Below are positions 1 to 9,100 of a DNA stretch of 64,000 nt, one piece after another. A program made the translations under genes and the position numbers. The stretch's first letter is position 1. Each line of letters begins with the position of its first letter. Source of the DNA: an uncultured Prevotellaceae bacterium. Its GTDB lineage: Bacteria > Bacteroidota > Bacteroidia > Bacteroidales > Bacteroidaceae. The DNA lies in assembly GCA_902801375.1 (NCBI GenBank), contig CADCIB010000004.1, forward strand, positions 87,864 to 151,863. The letters are read 5' to 3'. The notes beneath the pieces were generated by a model. That model was not told where the DNA came from. It saw only the letters and a program-made list of their open reading frames with translations, and did not search any database.

Positions 1-477
1 CCACAGGCAGTCGCTCTGAGCCAGTGTGTCGAGCACCCTCAGTTTGTCGAACGCCGTTGGCAACAGCAGCCAGTGTCCTAAGAGCTTGGGAGCCGAGAGA
101 TCCACCAGATCCCAGTTGTTCGCCTGCCTGGCATGCTGCAGATACATGTTTACGATGTTGTCTCGTTCTCGGATGGCCGCCTCGTCGTTCTCTAAGCGTT
201 TAGTGGCCAAGCGTTCGAACTTCTCAACAAGCACGAGCAGTCCGCATAAGCGCACCTCATGCCAGGGACTTGCCAGCATTTCAGGAACCTCGAAGAGTGG
301 CAGTTCTTTCCACACCTCCTTGGTGACTGCCTGCGTCTGTGGCACTTTCAGTCCCAGGAACGCGTCGCCTTCCCCGTATTCCCCCTTTCCTGTTTTGAAA
401 AATCGCATGAGTATCTCGCGCTGCTTGTCGTTCTGCAGCGCCTCCATCCTTCTGATAATCTCCTGTGCTGTTGTCAT
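1..477 (-). CDS. DNA alkylation repair protein, AlkD-like (partial, runs off left edge)
   Basis: An open frame reads from an ATG at 477 leftward to the edge without a stop, giving 159 residues of the N-terminal part. It starts MTTAQEIIRRMEAL and contains FFKTGKGEYGEGD, FLGLKVPQ and NNWDLVD. These are typical of the HEAT-like-repeat AlkD family, which flips out and excises positively charged alkylated purines such as 3-methyladenine and 7-methylguanine. The WDLVD segment carries the Trp and Asp that line the lesion site in the family. The C-terminal third lies outside the window. The gene starts just downstream of the tRNA-Pro terminator, and I see no clear TAnnTTTG box of its own in the short gap, so some read-through from the tRNA unit is possible. 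Family call is confident; the exact substrate is not shown. Confidence 0.88.
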   Translation of the reverse strand, partial: MTTAQEIIRRMEALQNDKQREILMRFFKTGKGEYGEGDAFLGLKVPQTQAVTKEVWKELPLFEVPEMLASPWHEVRLCGLLVLVEKFERLATKRLENDEAAIRERDNIVNMYLQHARQANNWDLVDLSAPKLLGHWLLLPTAFDKLRVLDTLAQSDCLW

Positions 478-500
478 ACTTGTAACTCGTCAGTGGCGAT

Positions 501-538
501 TAAAAAAGAAATCCAAGTTGCTAAAGTAGCATCTTGGA
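501..538 (-). terminator. Rho-independent terminator of tRNA-Pro
   Basis: On the minus strand TCCAAG-a-TGCT pairs with AGCA-a-CTTGGA around a short loop, and the stem is followed by TTTCTTTTTT. It lies 11 bases past the encoded CCA end of the tRNA. Confidence 0.75.
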
Positions 539-548
539 CTCTTCTTTT

Positions 549-624
549 TGGTCGGGATTACTGGACTCGAACCAGCGACCTCGCGCCCCCCAGACGTGTG
601 CGCTACCAACTGCGCTAAATCCCG
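549..624 (-). tRNA. tRNA-Pro (anticodon GGG), CCA encoded
   Basis: The minus strand folds as a 73-nt cloverleaf plus an encoded CCA. The acceptor stem CGGGATT pairs with AATCCCG, the D arm is GCGC-AGTTGGTA-GCGC, and the T arm is GCTGG-TTCGAGT-CCAGT. The anticodon loop CTGGGGG gives anticodon GGG, reading CCC and CCU proline codons. The anticodon stem (CACGT with GCGCG) has one A-C mismatch at 28-42, where a GCGTG 3' side would pair perfectly. A promoter lies at 646-676 and a terminator at 501-538, so this is a single-gene unit. Confidence 0.93.
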
Positions 625-645
625 ATCCTTGCATGATTGCGGGTG

Positions 646-676
646 CAAAGGTACGAACTTTTTCTGAATGCTCCAA
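646..676 (-). promoter_or_regulatory. Bacteroidetes-type promoter of tRNA-Pro
   Basis: On the minus strand TTG (676-674), 20 bp, then TACCTTTG (653-646). The spacer and flanks (GCATTCAGAAAAA and GCACCC) are nearly the same as in the tRNA-Phe promoter at 22459-22489. Confidence 0.8.
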
Positions 677-836
677 ATATTTTATGGTTAAAATAGATAA
701 AAACAAAAAAAATCTTTCGCAAACCAATAGCGCCGCCTGTTTTTTGGACGCTATATGACTTGTTTTATTTGCTAATCATAGCTGATGCAGAGCGTTAATG
801 TTCTGTAAATGATGTGGTGGTCTCGTTTTTTCTTTG

Positions 837-844
837 TACTTTTG
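837..844 (+). promoter_or_regulatory. -7 box upstream of the nitroreductase operon
   Basis: TACTTTTG matches TAnnTTTG; no convincing -33 TTG is seen. The leader carries a small hairpin, GGAATC-agatg-GATTCC (851-867). Confidence 0.5.
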
Positions 845-906
845 CAACATGGAATCAGATGGATTCCCAGAAAGAATAACGAACCGCTAAAAAAAATTAG
901 AAGGAT

Positions 907-1440
907 ATGAGTGATTTTAAGGATTTGGTCGGCGGACGTAGGAGCCATCGGCTGTATAAGGAAGAGGAAATCAACGAGGACGACGTGCAGCTGATTTTGC
1001 GCGCTGCCCTGCTGGCTCCATCAGCTCATGGCCGGCGGAACTGGCATTTTGTGGTCGTTGACGAGAAGGCTGACCTGGAGAAACTGGCCGACTGCAAGGA
1101 GAACGGAGCTGCCTTTCTGAAGGCGGCTCCCTTGGCTGTGGCCGTGCTGGGCGATGCCCAGGAGAACGACTGCTGGCGCGAGGATTGCTCGATAGCCGCC
1201 GTCACAATGCAGTATCAGGCGGAAGACCTAGGTGTGGGCTCATGCTGGGTGCAGGTGTATGGCCGCTATCTGAGCGACGGCACACCCGCCGAGCAGGTGG
1301 CGAGGGGCATCCTCAACATCCCAGAGGGTATGAATTGCCTGTGTATTGTGGGCTTTGGCCACAAGAGGTTGAATATCCTTCCCCACGAGGAGGACTCCTT
1401 GAAGTGGGAGCAGGTGCACATTGGGAAGTTTCAATCGTAA
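907..1440 (+). CDS. Nitroreductase family protein (FMN-dependent NAD(P)H oxidoreductase)
   Basis: This 177-residue protein has the small one-domain nitroreductase layout. It opens with the FMN-phosphate-binding RRSHRLYKEEEI segment (RRS-x-R-x-[FY]), continues with the helix LLAPSAHGRRNWHFVVV that packs on the isoalloxazine, and ends with a glycine-rich CIVGFGHK strand. Family members are homodimers that use FMN and NAD(P)H to reduce nitro compounds, quinones or flavins; the physiological substrate cannot be read from sequence. It is the first gene of a tight plus-strand run, followed after 6 bp by the DUF2520 gene. The ATG at 907 is the only sensible start and follows a -7 box at 837. Confidence 0.88.
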   Translation: MSDFKDLVGGRRSHRLYKEEEINEDDVQLILRAALLAPSAHGRRNWHFVVVDEKADLEKLADCKENGAAFLKAAPLAVAVLGDAQENDCWREDCSIAAVTMQYQAEDLGVGSCWVQVYGRYLSDGTPAEQVARGILNIPEGMNCLCIVGFGHKRLNILPHEEDSLKWEQVHIGKFQS

Positions 1441-1446
1441 CTCGCC

Positions 1447-2232
1447 ATGCAGATCACACTGATAGGAGCAGGCAACATGGCCACGAACCTGGGCAAGGCG
1501 CTCTGGCGTGCCGGACATGACATCAAGGAGGTGTACAGCCGCACGATGGCATCGGCGGAGGCCTTGGCATGCAAGTTGGGGGCGCGGGCAACCAACGATT
1601 TGGCGAGCGTCGAGAGCGGTGCTGACGTCTATATCTTGGCCGTGAAAGATAGTGCGCTGGAAGGGGTGGCTGGCGCGTTAGCGAGGAGCGGGGCCGACGG
1701 TGCTGTGTTTCTGCACACGGCAGGGAGTGTGCAGATGAGCGTCTTCGAAGGTTATTTCAAGAATTATGGCGTGCTTTATCCGATGCAGACGTTTTCGAAA
1801 GAAAAGGAGGTAGAGTTCTCTGAGATTCCCTTCTTCGTGGAGGGTAACAACGGTCAGGCATTGCACACGTCGAGAACCTTGGCAGAGAGCATCTCCAAGC
1901 GCGTCTACGACTGTAGCTCTGAGCAGCGGCGCCACTTGCACCTTGCTGCAGTGTTTGCCTGTAACTTTGTGAACCACTGCTATGTTTTGTCGGCCCGTCT
2001 GCTGGAGAAGCAGGGCATACCTTTCGACGTGATGCTCCCCCTGATAGATGAGACAGCACGCAAGGTGCATACGCTGTCGCCCATAGAGGCGCAGACAGGG
2101 CCGGCGGTACGTTACGACGAGAATATCATCCAGATGCAGGCTGATCTGCTGAGTGATCAGCCCGCGCTGCGTGAGTTGTATTTGAAGATGAGTGAGAATA
2201 TCCATGCGGCTACTCTGAACGCTCAACGATGA
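1447..2232 (+). CDS. DUF2520 / Rossmann-like NAD(P)-dependent oxidoreductase
   Basis: The 261-residue protein starts with a Rossmann dinucleotide-binding loop, MQITLIGAGNMATNLGKAL (GxGxxA). The NADP-binding half covers about the first 120 residues and the helical C-terminal half is typical of DUF2520, resembling the F420/pyrroline-5-carboxylate-reductase-like fold. The segment YPMQTFSKEKEVEF near residue 110 and HLAAVFACNFVNH near 175 are family hallmarks. The substrate is unknown for the family. In Bacteroidetes this gene commonly sits just before a KdsC-like phosphatase and Maf, exactly the order here, which suggests co-transcription but does not prove a shared pathway. Confidence 0.85.
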   Translation: MQITLIGAGNMATNLGKALWRAGHDIKEVYSRTMASAEALACKLGARATNDLASVESGADVYILAVKDSALEGVAGALARSGADGAVFLHTAGSVQMSVFEGYFKNYGVLYPMQTFSKEKEVEFSEIPFFVEGNNGQALHTSRTLAESISKRVYDCSSEQRRHLHLAAVFACNFVNHCYVLSARLLEKQGIPFDVMLPLIDETARKVHTLSPIEAQTGPAVRYDENIIQMQADLLSDQPALRELYLKMSENIHAATLNAQR

Positions 2233-2269
2233 ATGAAGAATAATGAACCCCTAAACTCCCCAAACTCTT

Positions 2270-2788
2270 ATGATCAATTACGATTTACAGAAAATAAAGG
2301 CTGTCATCTTCGACGTTGACGGTGTGCTGAGCGGCGAGACGGTGGTGCTGAACAGTGATGGCGAACCTCTCCGCACAGTGAACATTAAGGATGGCTATGC
2401 CATTCAGTTGGCGCAGAAGGTAGGTCTGCGCATCGTCATCATGACGGGCGGCTATACAGAGGCCGTGCGTATACGCTACGAGCGGTTGGGCGTACAGGAC
2501 ATCTATATGCGGTGTGCCGTGAAACTGAATAGCTATGAGGATTTCAAGCGGCAGTATGGTCTGGCCGACGAGGAAATCATTTATGTGGGCGACGACGTGC
2601 CCGACTACGAGGTGATGAGCCGTGTGGGCTGTCCTTGCTGTCCCGCGGATGCCTGCCCGGACATCAAGGCGGTGAGCCTCTACGTGAGTGGCCGCAATGG
2701 TGGCTATGGCTGCGGACGCGACATCATTGAGCAGGTGCTGCGGGCGCAAGGCAAGTGGATGGCCGACCGGCATGCCTTTGGATGGTAG
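2270..2788 (+). CDS. kdsC: KdsC-like HAD phosphatase (3-deoxy-D-manno-octulosonate 8-phosphate phosphatase)
   Basis: The 172-residue protein is a cap-less HAD phosphatase. The nucleophile motif is FDVDGVLSG (Asp15, Asp17), the second motif is IVIMTGG, and the metal-binding motif is [12 protein letters not shown]. Length and the 'DGVLS.G...' signature match KdsC, a tetramer that releases phosphate from Kdo-8-phosphate during lipopolysaccharide inner-core synthesis. The C-terminal [14 protein letters not shown] is also typical of KdsC. It lies 37 bp after the DUF2520 gene and 53 bp before maf. No kdsA, kdsB or kdsD is in the window, so the role rests on family membership. Confidence 0.88.
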   Translation: MINYDLQKIKAVIFDVDGVLSGETVVLNSDGEPLRTVNIKDGYAIQLAQKVGLRIVIMTGGYTEAVRIRYERLGVQDIYMRCAVKLNSYEDFKRQYGLADEEIIYVGDDVPDYEVMSRVGCPCCPADACPDIKAVSLYVSGRNGGYGCGRDIIEQVLRAQGKWMADRHAFGW

Positions 2789-2841
2789 TAAAAACACCAA
2801 CACTCTCAGAAAAACCTTTATCTGATTAAAGTTTCTATAAT

Positions 2842-3405
2842 ATGAGAATCATACTTGCATCTAACAGTCCACGTCGTAGGGAGTTGCTTTCCGGACTAGA
2901 CATCGATTATGAAATACGCATCATGCCAAATATCGCGGAGGATTATCCCGCCGATCTGCCTGCCGAAGAGGTGGCGGAGTATATTTCCAGGGAGAAGGCT
3001 GCCGCATACCTGCCAACGCTTGCCGACGACGAGCTGGTGATCACAGCCGATACGGTGGTGATACTCGATGGTGAAATCATCGGCAAGCCACACTCGCTCG
3101 ACGAGGCCAAGCAGATGCTTCACAGGCTGAGCGGCAAGAAGCATCGCGTGGTGACGGGTGTTTGCCTGACCACCACACAGCGGCAGCATGCGTTCTCAGC
3201 AAAGACCGACGTGCAGTTCTCGCCTTTGACCGACGAGGAAATAGACTATTATGTGGAGAAATACCAGCCGCTGGACAAGGCTGGGGCCTACGGTGTGCAA
3301 GAGTGGATAGGCTATGTGGGCGTCACGGCGCTTGAAGGAAGTTACTTCAATGTGATGGGCTTCCCCGTACAGCGTGTCTATCAGGAGCTCAAGAAATTTG
3401 GATGA
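2842..3405 (+). CDS. maf: Maf-family nucleotide pyrophosphatase
   Basis: The 187-residue protein begins RIILASNSPRRRELLSGL, the Maf motif SNSPRR that holds the triphosphate. It also has the conserved ADTVVILDGEIIGKP and the catalytic-region segment DKAGAYGVQEWIG. The QEWIG form is typical of the dTTP/UTP pyrophosphatase subgroup (YhdE-like), which removes non-canonical or excess nucleotides and has been linked to septum inhibition in Bacillus. It ends the plus-strand run. Its stop lies only 5 bp from the stop of the convergent methyltransferase gene, with no room for a terminator between them. Confidence 0.92.
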   Translation: MRIILASNSPRRRELLSGLDIDYEIRIMPNIAEDYPADLPAEEVAEYISREKAAAYLPTLADDELVITADTVVILDGEIIGKPHSLDEAKQMLHRLSGKKHRVVTGVCLTTTQRQHAFSAKTDVQFSPLTDEEIDYYVEKYQPLDKAGAYGVQEWIGYVGVTALEGSYFNVMGFPVQRVYQELKKFG

Positions 3406-3410
3406 GGGCT

Positions 3411-4190
3411 TTAGGCTCTTCGTCTGAACTCTGCACAGGTGATGGCTGTGGCGATGGCTACATTCAGACTGTCGGCGGTTTCGCGTCCTGGCGGGAAGTT
3501 GGGAATGAGAAGCCGCCGATTGACATGCCTGGCCACCTCAGATGATATGCCGTTGCCCTCGTTGCCCATCACGATGACGCCGTTGGACGACAGTTCCTGC
3601 TCGTAGAGGCTGTTGCCGTCGAGGAATGTGCCATAGACGGGAACATCGGTGGGCAATGCTGCTAACCATTCGGGCAGGTCGACATATAGTATATGTACGC
3701 GCGCGAGGCTTCCCATCGTGGCTTGCACCACTTTCGGATTGTAGGCATCGGCGGTGTCGTGACTGCAATAGAGCGTGTCGATGCCAAACCAGTCGGCGAT
3801 GCGGATGATGGTGCCGAGGTTGCCCGGGTCCTGTACGCCGTCGAGGGCGAGGGATAGTACTCTTTCAGGGAGCGGGGAGTGTGGAGCGGGGAGAAAGGAG
3901 TGGGAATCGGGGAGCGAGGGAAGGGGGAACAATGCCATCACCTGCTGGGGATGCTGCAGGAAACTCACCTTGCGCAGTTCGTCGTCGGTAACTACGGCAT
4001 CTTGTTCGCTGGGACTCAATCCTGCGGATGCAAACCACTCGGCTGTGGCAATGAGCCTGACGGGAGAGTTGACTGCCATCAGGTCGGCCACCACCTTAGG
4101 GCCTTCAGCCACGAAGAGCCCTTCTTTTTTCCGTCCTTTCTTCGTCTCCAACGAGCGGACGAGCTTTGCCAGGTTCTTGCTGATCGCCAT
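3411..4190 (-). CDS. TrmH/SpoU-family RNA 2'-O-methyltransferase with a low-complexity insert
   Basis: The 259-residue protein has an N-terminal RNA-substrate-binding domain (about residues 1-85, with KKEGLFVAEGPKVV) and a SPOUT domain (about 112-259). The latter shows DGVQDPGNLGTIIRIADWFG (motif 1), VIVMGNEGNGIS (motif 2) and IPNFPPGRETADSLNVAIA (motif 3). Such enzymes methylate ribose 2'-OH in tRNA or rRNA using S-adenosylmethionine; the target nucleotide is not evident. Residues about 88-110 are a Pro/Ser-rich stretch (PLPSLPDSHSF...) encoded by G-rich near-repeats (3868-3926) at the linker between the two domains. From memory, homologs have a shorter linker there, so this looks like an in-frame insert at a tolerated site. 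It follows the nucleoside kinase by 10 bp and is probably co-transcribed. Confidence 0.88.
   Translation of the reverse strand: MAISKNLAKLVRSLETKKGRKKEGLFVAEGPKVVADLMAVNSPVRLIATAEWFASAGLSPSEQDAVVTDDELRKVSFLQHPQQVMALFPLPSLPDSHSFLPAPHSPLPERVLSLALDGVQDPGNLGTIIRIADWFGIDTLYCSHDTADAYNPKVVQATMGSLARVHILYVDLPEWLAALPTDVPVYGTFLDGNSLYEQELSSNGVIVMGNEGNGISSEVARHVNRRLLIPNFPPGRETADSLNVAIATAITCAEFRRRA
3868..3926. repeat. G-rich micro-repeat inside the methyltransferase gene
   Basis: The plus strand reads as near-copies of GGGAGCGGGGAGTG, GGAGCGGGGAGA, GGAGTGGGAATC and CGGGGAGCGAGG. The 12-mer GGGAGCGGGGAG and the 11-mer CGGGGAGCGAG recur on the minus strand at 45216-45229, inside the signal-peptide coding region of another gene. 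Confidence 0.7.
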
Positions 4191-4200
4191 TGTTCGATGC

Positions 4201-5880
4201 TTAATATTTGAAACTGGAACCGCCGAGGAACTCGCGCATAATGCTGGTGGGCGGTATCTCCTTGTCGCTTACAGGGATGAAGTAGTGGATGAACTTTAGC
4301 AGACGATGGGCCTCGGCATATTCCGGACAGTTCTTTGGCACAGATGCGAGGATGAGCTCGGCATGGGTGCGTAATACAGCGAACTCGATGTTCAAAGCAG
4401 AGTTGAACATCACGTCGGCCGTTTCCTGGAAGGGAAATATCCATTGCTCTTCGGCCTCGCACACATTCTTCCAATGGCTGATGGTCTCACGGGCGCTGAA
4501 TGCTCCTTTGTTGTAGTCGCGGATGATTCGGCGCAGGAGCCTATTGTCGCGCGTGGGCACCCAGTTGTGGTCGTCGAGCGAGATGCTGGTGAGTGCCGAC
4601 ACATAAACCCTGAACTTCGCCGAGTCGGGCACATGTTGCGTGAGGATGGGGTTCAGGGCGTGGATGCCTTCGATGATGAGCACCGTGTCGTTCTGCAGTT
4701 TCAGTCGTTTGCCGTTGTATTCGCGCTTGCCTGTGGTGAAGTTGTATTCCGGCACCTCCACGCGTTCGCCCGCCATGAGCCGCATTAGATGGTCTTCGAG
4801 GAGTTCGCAGTCGACGGCCTTGATGTTGTCGAAGTCGTATTCCCCATTGGGCAGTAGCGGTGTGTCGATGCGGTTGACGAAATAGTCGTCGGTGGAGAAT
4901 GACAGCGGGCGCAGTCCGCAGGCTAATAGCTGGATGGATAGTCGTTTGCAGAATGTCGTCTTACCAGAGCTTGACGGTCCTGTGATGAGGACGATGCGAA
5001 TGGGGTCGTTCTCTGCACGGAAGCGGCGGTCGATCTCTTCGGCTATCTGCACGATCTTTTTCTCCTGCAGGGCCTCGCTCACCTGAATCAACTGCGAGGC
5101 ATGGCCTTTCAATACCGCTTTGTTCACATCGCCGGCATTCGACAGCCGCATGATGACATCCCACTTCACTTTTTCGGCAAACATCTCGAAGGTCTTGGGC
5201 ATGTCAATCTTATCGGAAATCCTATTCGGATCGTGGCGGTCGGGGACACGCAGTAGCAGACCGTCGTGATAGTGCTCGACATCCCACACTTTCAGATAAC
5301 CAGCCGACGGCACCAACGGGCCGTAGTAGTAGTCTACGGTGTCGCCTAGTGTGTAGTAGTCGCTGTAAATCTGTCCGCTTGTCTCTAAGAGCTTCACCTT
5401 GTCGGCGAAGCCTCTTTCAGCAAACACACGCACAGCCTCCTCTGTGGTGGCCTCATTGCGACGGAAGGGCATGTCGAGGGCCACAATCTCCTTCATGCGC
5501 TCGCGGATGCGGTCGACATCGTCGTCGGTGAGAGGCTCGCCTGAACGCTTCTTGAAATTGCAGTAATAGCCCAGCGACAGGGGATACTCGATGAAGAGCT
5601 TGCTGCCGGGGAAGAGGTCGCTCGTGGCTTTGTAGAGCACGAAACAAAGCGACCGCACGTAGACACGGCGGCCGGATCCTTCGCGGGCGTCGAGAAACTC
5701 CACGTCGCGATTCTGGAACAGACGGAACTTCAGTCCCTGCGAGGCGTTATTTACTTTGGCGGAAACCACGGGGTAGGGGAGTTGTAGCTCATCGGCAAAC
5801 TCTTGATAGACATCCAACAGCGATGTTCCCTCAGGGAAACTCTTTGTTGTGTTGTTGTTTTTGCAGCGAATGTGTAGCAC
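4201..5880 (-). CDS. Nucleoside (uridine-type) kinase with N-terminal TGS and ThrRS-like editing region
   Basis: The 559-residue protein has a TGS-like ubiquitin fold at the N-terminus (about residues 1-65, PEGTSLLDVYQEFADEL) and a threonyl-tRNA-synthetase-like second domain (about 70-240). A P-loop kinase follows, with Walker A GPSSSGKTT at 301-309 and DDYFVNR soon after. The C-terminal half matches uridine kinase/phosphoribulokinase-type enzymes that phosphorylate uridine or cytidine for pyrimidine salvage. This fusion is known as a conserved Bacteroidetes/Firmicutes 'nucleoside kinase'; the purpose of the N-terminal part is not established. The start is GTG at 5880; no in-frame ATG lies between it and the -7 box at 5913-5906. 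It probably heads a two-gene operon with the methyltransferase 10 bp downstream. Confidence 0.88.
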   Translation of the reverse strand: MLHIRCKNNNTTKSFPEGTSLLDVYQEFADELQLPYPVVSAKVNNASQGLKFRLFQNRDVEFLDAREGSGRRVYVRSLCFVLYKATSDLFPGSKLFIEYPLSLGYYCNFKKRSGEPLTDDDVDRIRERMKEIVALDMPFRRNEATTEEAVRVFAERGFADKVKLLETSGQIYSDYYTLGDTVDYYYGPLVPSAGYLKVWDVEHYHDGLLLRVPDRHDPNRISDKIDMPKTFEMFAEKVKWDVIMRLSNAGDVNKAVLKGHASQLIQVSEALQEKKIVQIAEEIDRRFRAENDPIRIVLITGPSSSGKTTFCKRLSIQLLACGLRPLSFSTDDYFVNRIDTPLLPNGEYDFDNIKAVDCELLEDHLMRLMAGERVEVPEYNFTTGKREYNGKRLKLQNDTVLIIEGIHALNPILTQHVPDSAKFRVYVSALTSISLDDHNWVPTRDNRLLRRIIRDYNKGAFSARETISHWKNVCEAEEQWIFPFQETADVMFNSALNIEFAVLRTHAELILASVPKNCPEYAEAHRLLKFIHYFIPVSDKEIPPTSIMREFLGGSSFKY

Positions 5881-5905
5881 GGTATATTGTTTTGGGATGA
5901 TGCTG

Positions 5906-5913
5906 CAAAGTTA
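5906..5913 (-). promoter_or_regulatory. -7 box of the nucleoside kinase operon
   Basis: Minus-strand TAACTTTG fits TAnnTTTG and lies 26 bp before the GTG start; the -33 element is weak. Confidence 0.5.
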
Positions 5914-6073
5914 CGAATAAAAGTTGAAAAGGGGAAAGGTTATACATCTTTTTTTGAATAACAAGCGTTTTTTTTCGAACTAATGGAAGAAATATGCCGT
6001 CAACAGACATCTGAGACGTTGTTTTTGCTCTCATCATTTCTGTTAAATTAATGCAAATAATATTCATTATTCA

Positions 6074-6103
6074 TTGCAAAATCAGAAATAACGTTTAATT
6101 TTG
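6074..6103 (+). promoter_or_regulatory. Bacteroidetes-type promoter of the 6190 surface-protein gene
   Basis: TTG (6074-6076), 19 bp, TAATTTTG (6096-6103). The predicted leader is about 80 nt and contains the small palindrome CCTTGTAAGG near 6124. The rest of the divergent gap 5881-6189 is AT-rich with nothing else recognised. Confidence 0.7.
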
Positions 6104-6189
6104 CCGATAATTTCATTGATGCCCCTTGTAAGGACTACCATAAAAAACAAGAGTTTTGTTTATAATATGTTCATTAAAAAATCATGTGT

Positions 6190-9100
6190 ATGAAAAGAAA
6201 ATTACTATTTGGCTTGGCACTCGCCTTAATGGGAGTCGTAAGCTCCGTGAGTGCCGACGAGTTGACCGTGTATGACGGGACGACGACGAACCAGTACATC
6301 CCAACGTACGGTTACTATGCTGACACTCAAGGTCAGTTAAGCGAGTTTATGATTCCAGCTGCAGACTTAGCAACACTCTATGGCAGCACAATAAATGCTC
6401 TTAAGTTCTATGCTAATAGCACATCTGTCAATTGGGGAACAGCCCAATTCAAGGTATATGTAAAAGAAGTCGTAGACGGAGCCTTAGATAGTAGTTTTAG
6501 CGGTGATGCTGGGGCAACTATCGTATATCAAGGCTCACTGAAAGTGGAGTCAAACGAAATGGCGGTTACTTTCAGCGAAGGATATGAATATGGCGGCGGA
6601 AATCTGCTTGTAGGCATTTATGTTTCTACAAAAGGAACATATAATCGCGCATACTTCTATGGCACAGGCGGATTTGACAACATTTACAGCCGCTACAGAG
6701 ATTCAAGTAGCGGTAACGGTACAGCTCAGTACTTCATTCCCAAAACGACTCTTACCTATGAGGCAATGACTGAGGGCCCTGGTTTGAAGGTAAAAGACTA
6801 CAAGGATGGTGATACGATGTCGTTCGGCATGGTTGACGCAGGAACAACTAAAACCATCACCTTGGTGAACCCAGGCACAGAGGACATCACTGTGAACATC
6901 GCCACGACCGGTGGCTTTACAGCTGACAAGACCACTGCAACAATTGCAGCCAACAAGGGTGAGCAGGTTGTGACGATTACTGTTCCCGACGCAACAGCCA
7001 ACGGAACCATCACCATCACTCCGACAGCTGCTGGCGTTGACCCCATTACTATCAATCTGAGCTGTGTCATCAAAGACCCGAACAAGTTCTTCGTTGACTT
7101 CAATGATAACCAGTTGCCCGAGGGATGGGAAACTGTAGGTATCGGCAGCTATACGACAGGTAGTTATGCTTCTTCTTATGTTTGGGATTTCTCCAAAGGA
7201 TATGCTTGGTATAAGTCATCAACTTCTTCTGCAGGATACTTAGACTATTATTATAATTCTATTGAGTCACCTCTTGTTAAATTTGAAGAAGGCGAGAAAT
7301 TGTTATTCAAGGTAAAAAAAGAATCTAATTATTCAACGAATCTTGGCTACCTTCGCGTAGACTACTCCACCGATGGCAAGACATGGACAGCAGCAACCGA
7401 TGGTACATTCAACAATGCTGCTCTGACAACAGAGTGGGCAGAGAAGGAAGTGACAATTCCTGCTACAACCAAGAAGATTCGCTTTGTCGCCGCTGGCATC
7501 GCTCTTGACGACATCTACGGCGGTGAGTATTCTACTGCTCCCGTGATGAACGTCACAGCTACCGATGTTTCGTTCGGTATGGTCAACGCCGAGGCAACGG
7601 CTACCTTCACGATTAAGAACGAGGGTAAGTCAGACCTGACAGGCATCGAAGTCACTACTACTGATAACAACTTCACCTTTGAGGGTGTTCCCACAACCGT
7701 TGCTGTTGGCGAGACTGCCACTGTCACGGTGAAGATGTCTGCTGCCAACAAGGGTATGCACGAAGGAACCGTCACCGTTGCTGCTCCCGAACAGGAGAGC
7801 AAGACCTTCAACGTCAGCGGCTACGTGATGGATGAAGAGCTCTTCACCGAGACCTTCGACGGCAATGCCCTGCCCGACGGATGGACGATGGAGAGCGGGA
7901 GCACATCTACAGACTACAAGTGGACGTTTGCTAACGGTGCCGCCACAGGTAGCAATAAGAATGCACGCCTAATCACTCCGGCCCTTACCATTGCCGAGGG
8001 CGAAAAGATGGCCATCGAAATAAAGAAGTATAACACATGGGCTTGCACGCTTCCTATTTATATATCAAAGGATGGCGGCGAGTTCACACTTTTCAAGACG
8101 ATTGCTAATACGGAATTGAGTGACTCATATAAGGTGTTCTTCATCGACGGTCTCGCTGCTGGCAACTACAAAATTCGTTTCGATGGTGATGGTATCGTCA
8201 TGAATGCCATCAACGGTTTCCACCTCAACATGAATGCCCCCAGCATGGAAATGGTTTCCACCGAGGCAGCTGCCTTTGGTAAGGTGACGGCAAATGCTTC
8301 GAAGACCTACACCGTGAAGAACGTGGGTACGGGCGAGCTGACCGTGAACATTGCTTCTGACAACGAAGCCTTCACCGTTGAACCTGCTCAGCTGGTCATC
8401 ACCGACGAGCCGAAGGACTTTACCGTGACCTTCAACTACACCGAAGGCAACTACGGCAACTTCACCGCCAACATCACCGTCACCCCGACCTACAACGAGG
8501 TTGCCAAGGTGACCATCGCCGCTTCTGCCAAGGCTATGGATCCGAATGCATGGGATGAAGACTTCGAAGGCGGAGTAATGCCCATCGGATGGGAAGCAAG
8601 CAACTTCTCAGTAACAACAAAGTCTTACACAACCAATCCGAACACGACCTATCTTGCAATAGCTTCGGCTCAAGGCGCTACACTCGTTACTCCGCGTTTG
8701 GAAGCCAAGGCCAATGATGTGCTGATATGGGAGGCTTACTGCGACTGGAGCGATGAAGGATTTACAGTAGAATACTCAACTGACGACAAGGCAACATGGA
8801 CAGCCATCGAAGGCTACAATCCTTACACACCTCAGAATGACGGTATTACCACACGAGGAGCGAAGAAAGACATGTCGTTCACTGCTCCCGCTGACGGTTT
8901 CTACTATCTGCGCTTCACCTCTTCTTATAGCGGCAACGGCGTTGACAACTTCAACGGCTTCAAACTGGCTCTGAAGGAGCATGACGCTACAATCTCCAAC
9001 TTGGATATCCGTTCATCCTTCAACCAGTACACTGACCATCAGGTGAGCGTCACCGTGAAGGAAATGGTGGGCAAGGATGAGGAAATGACCGCCAAGTTCT

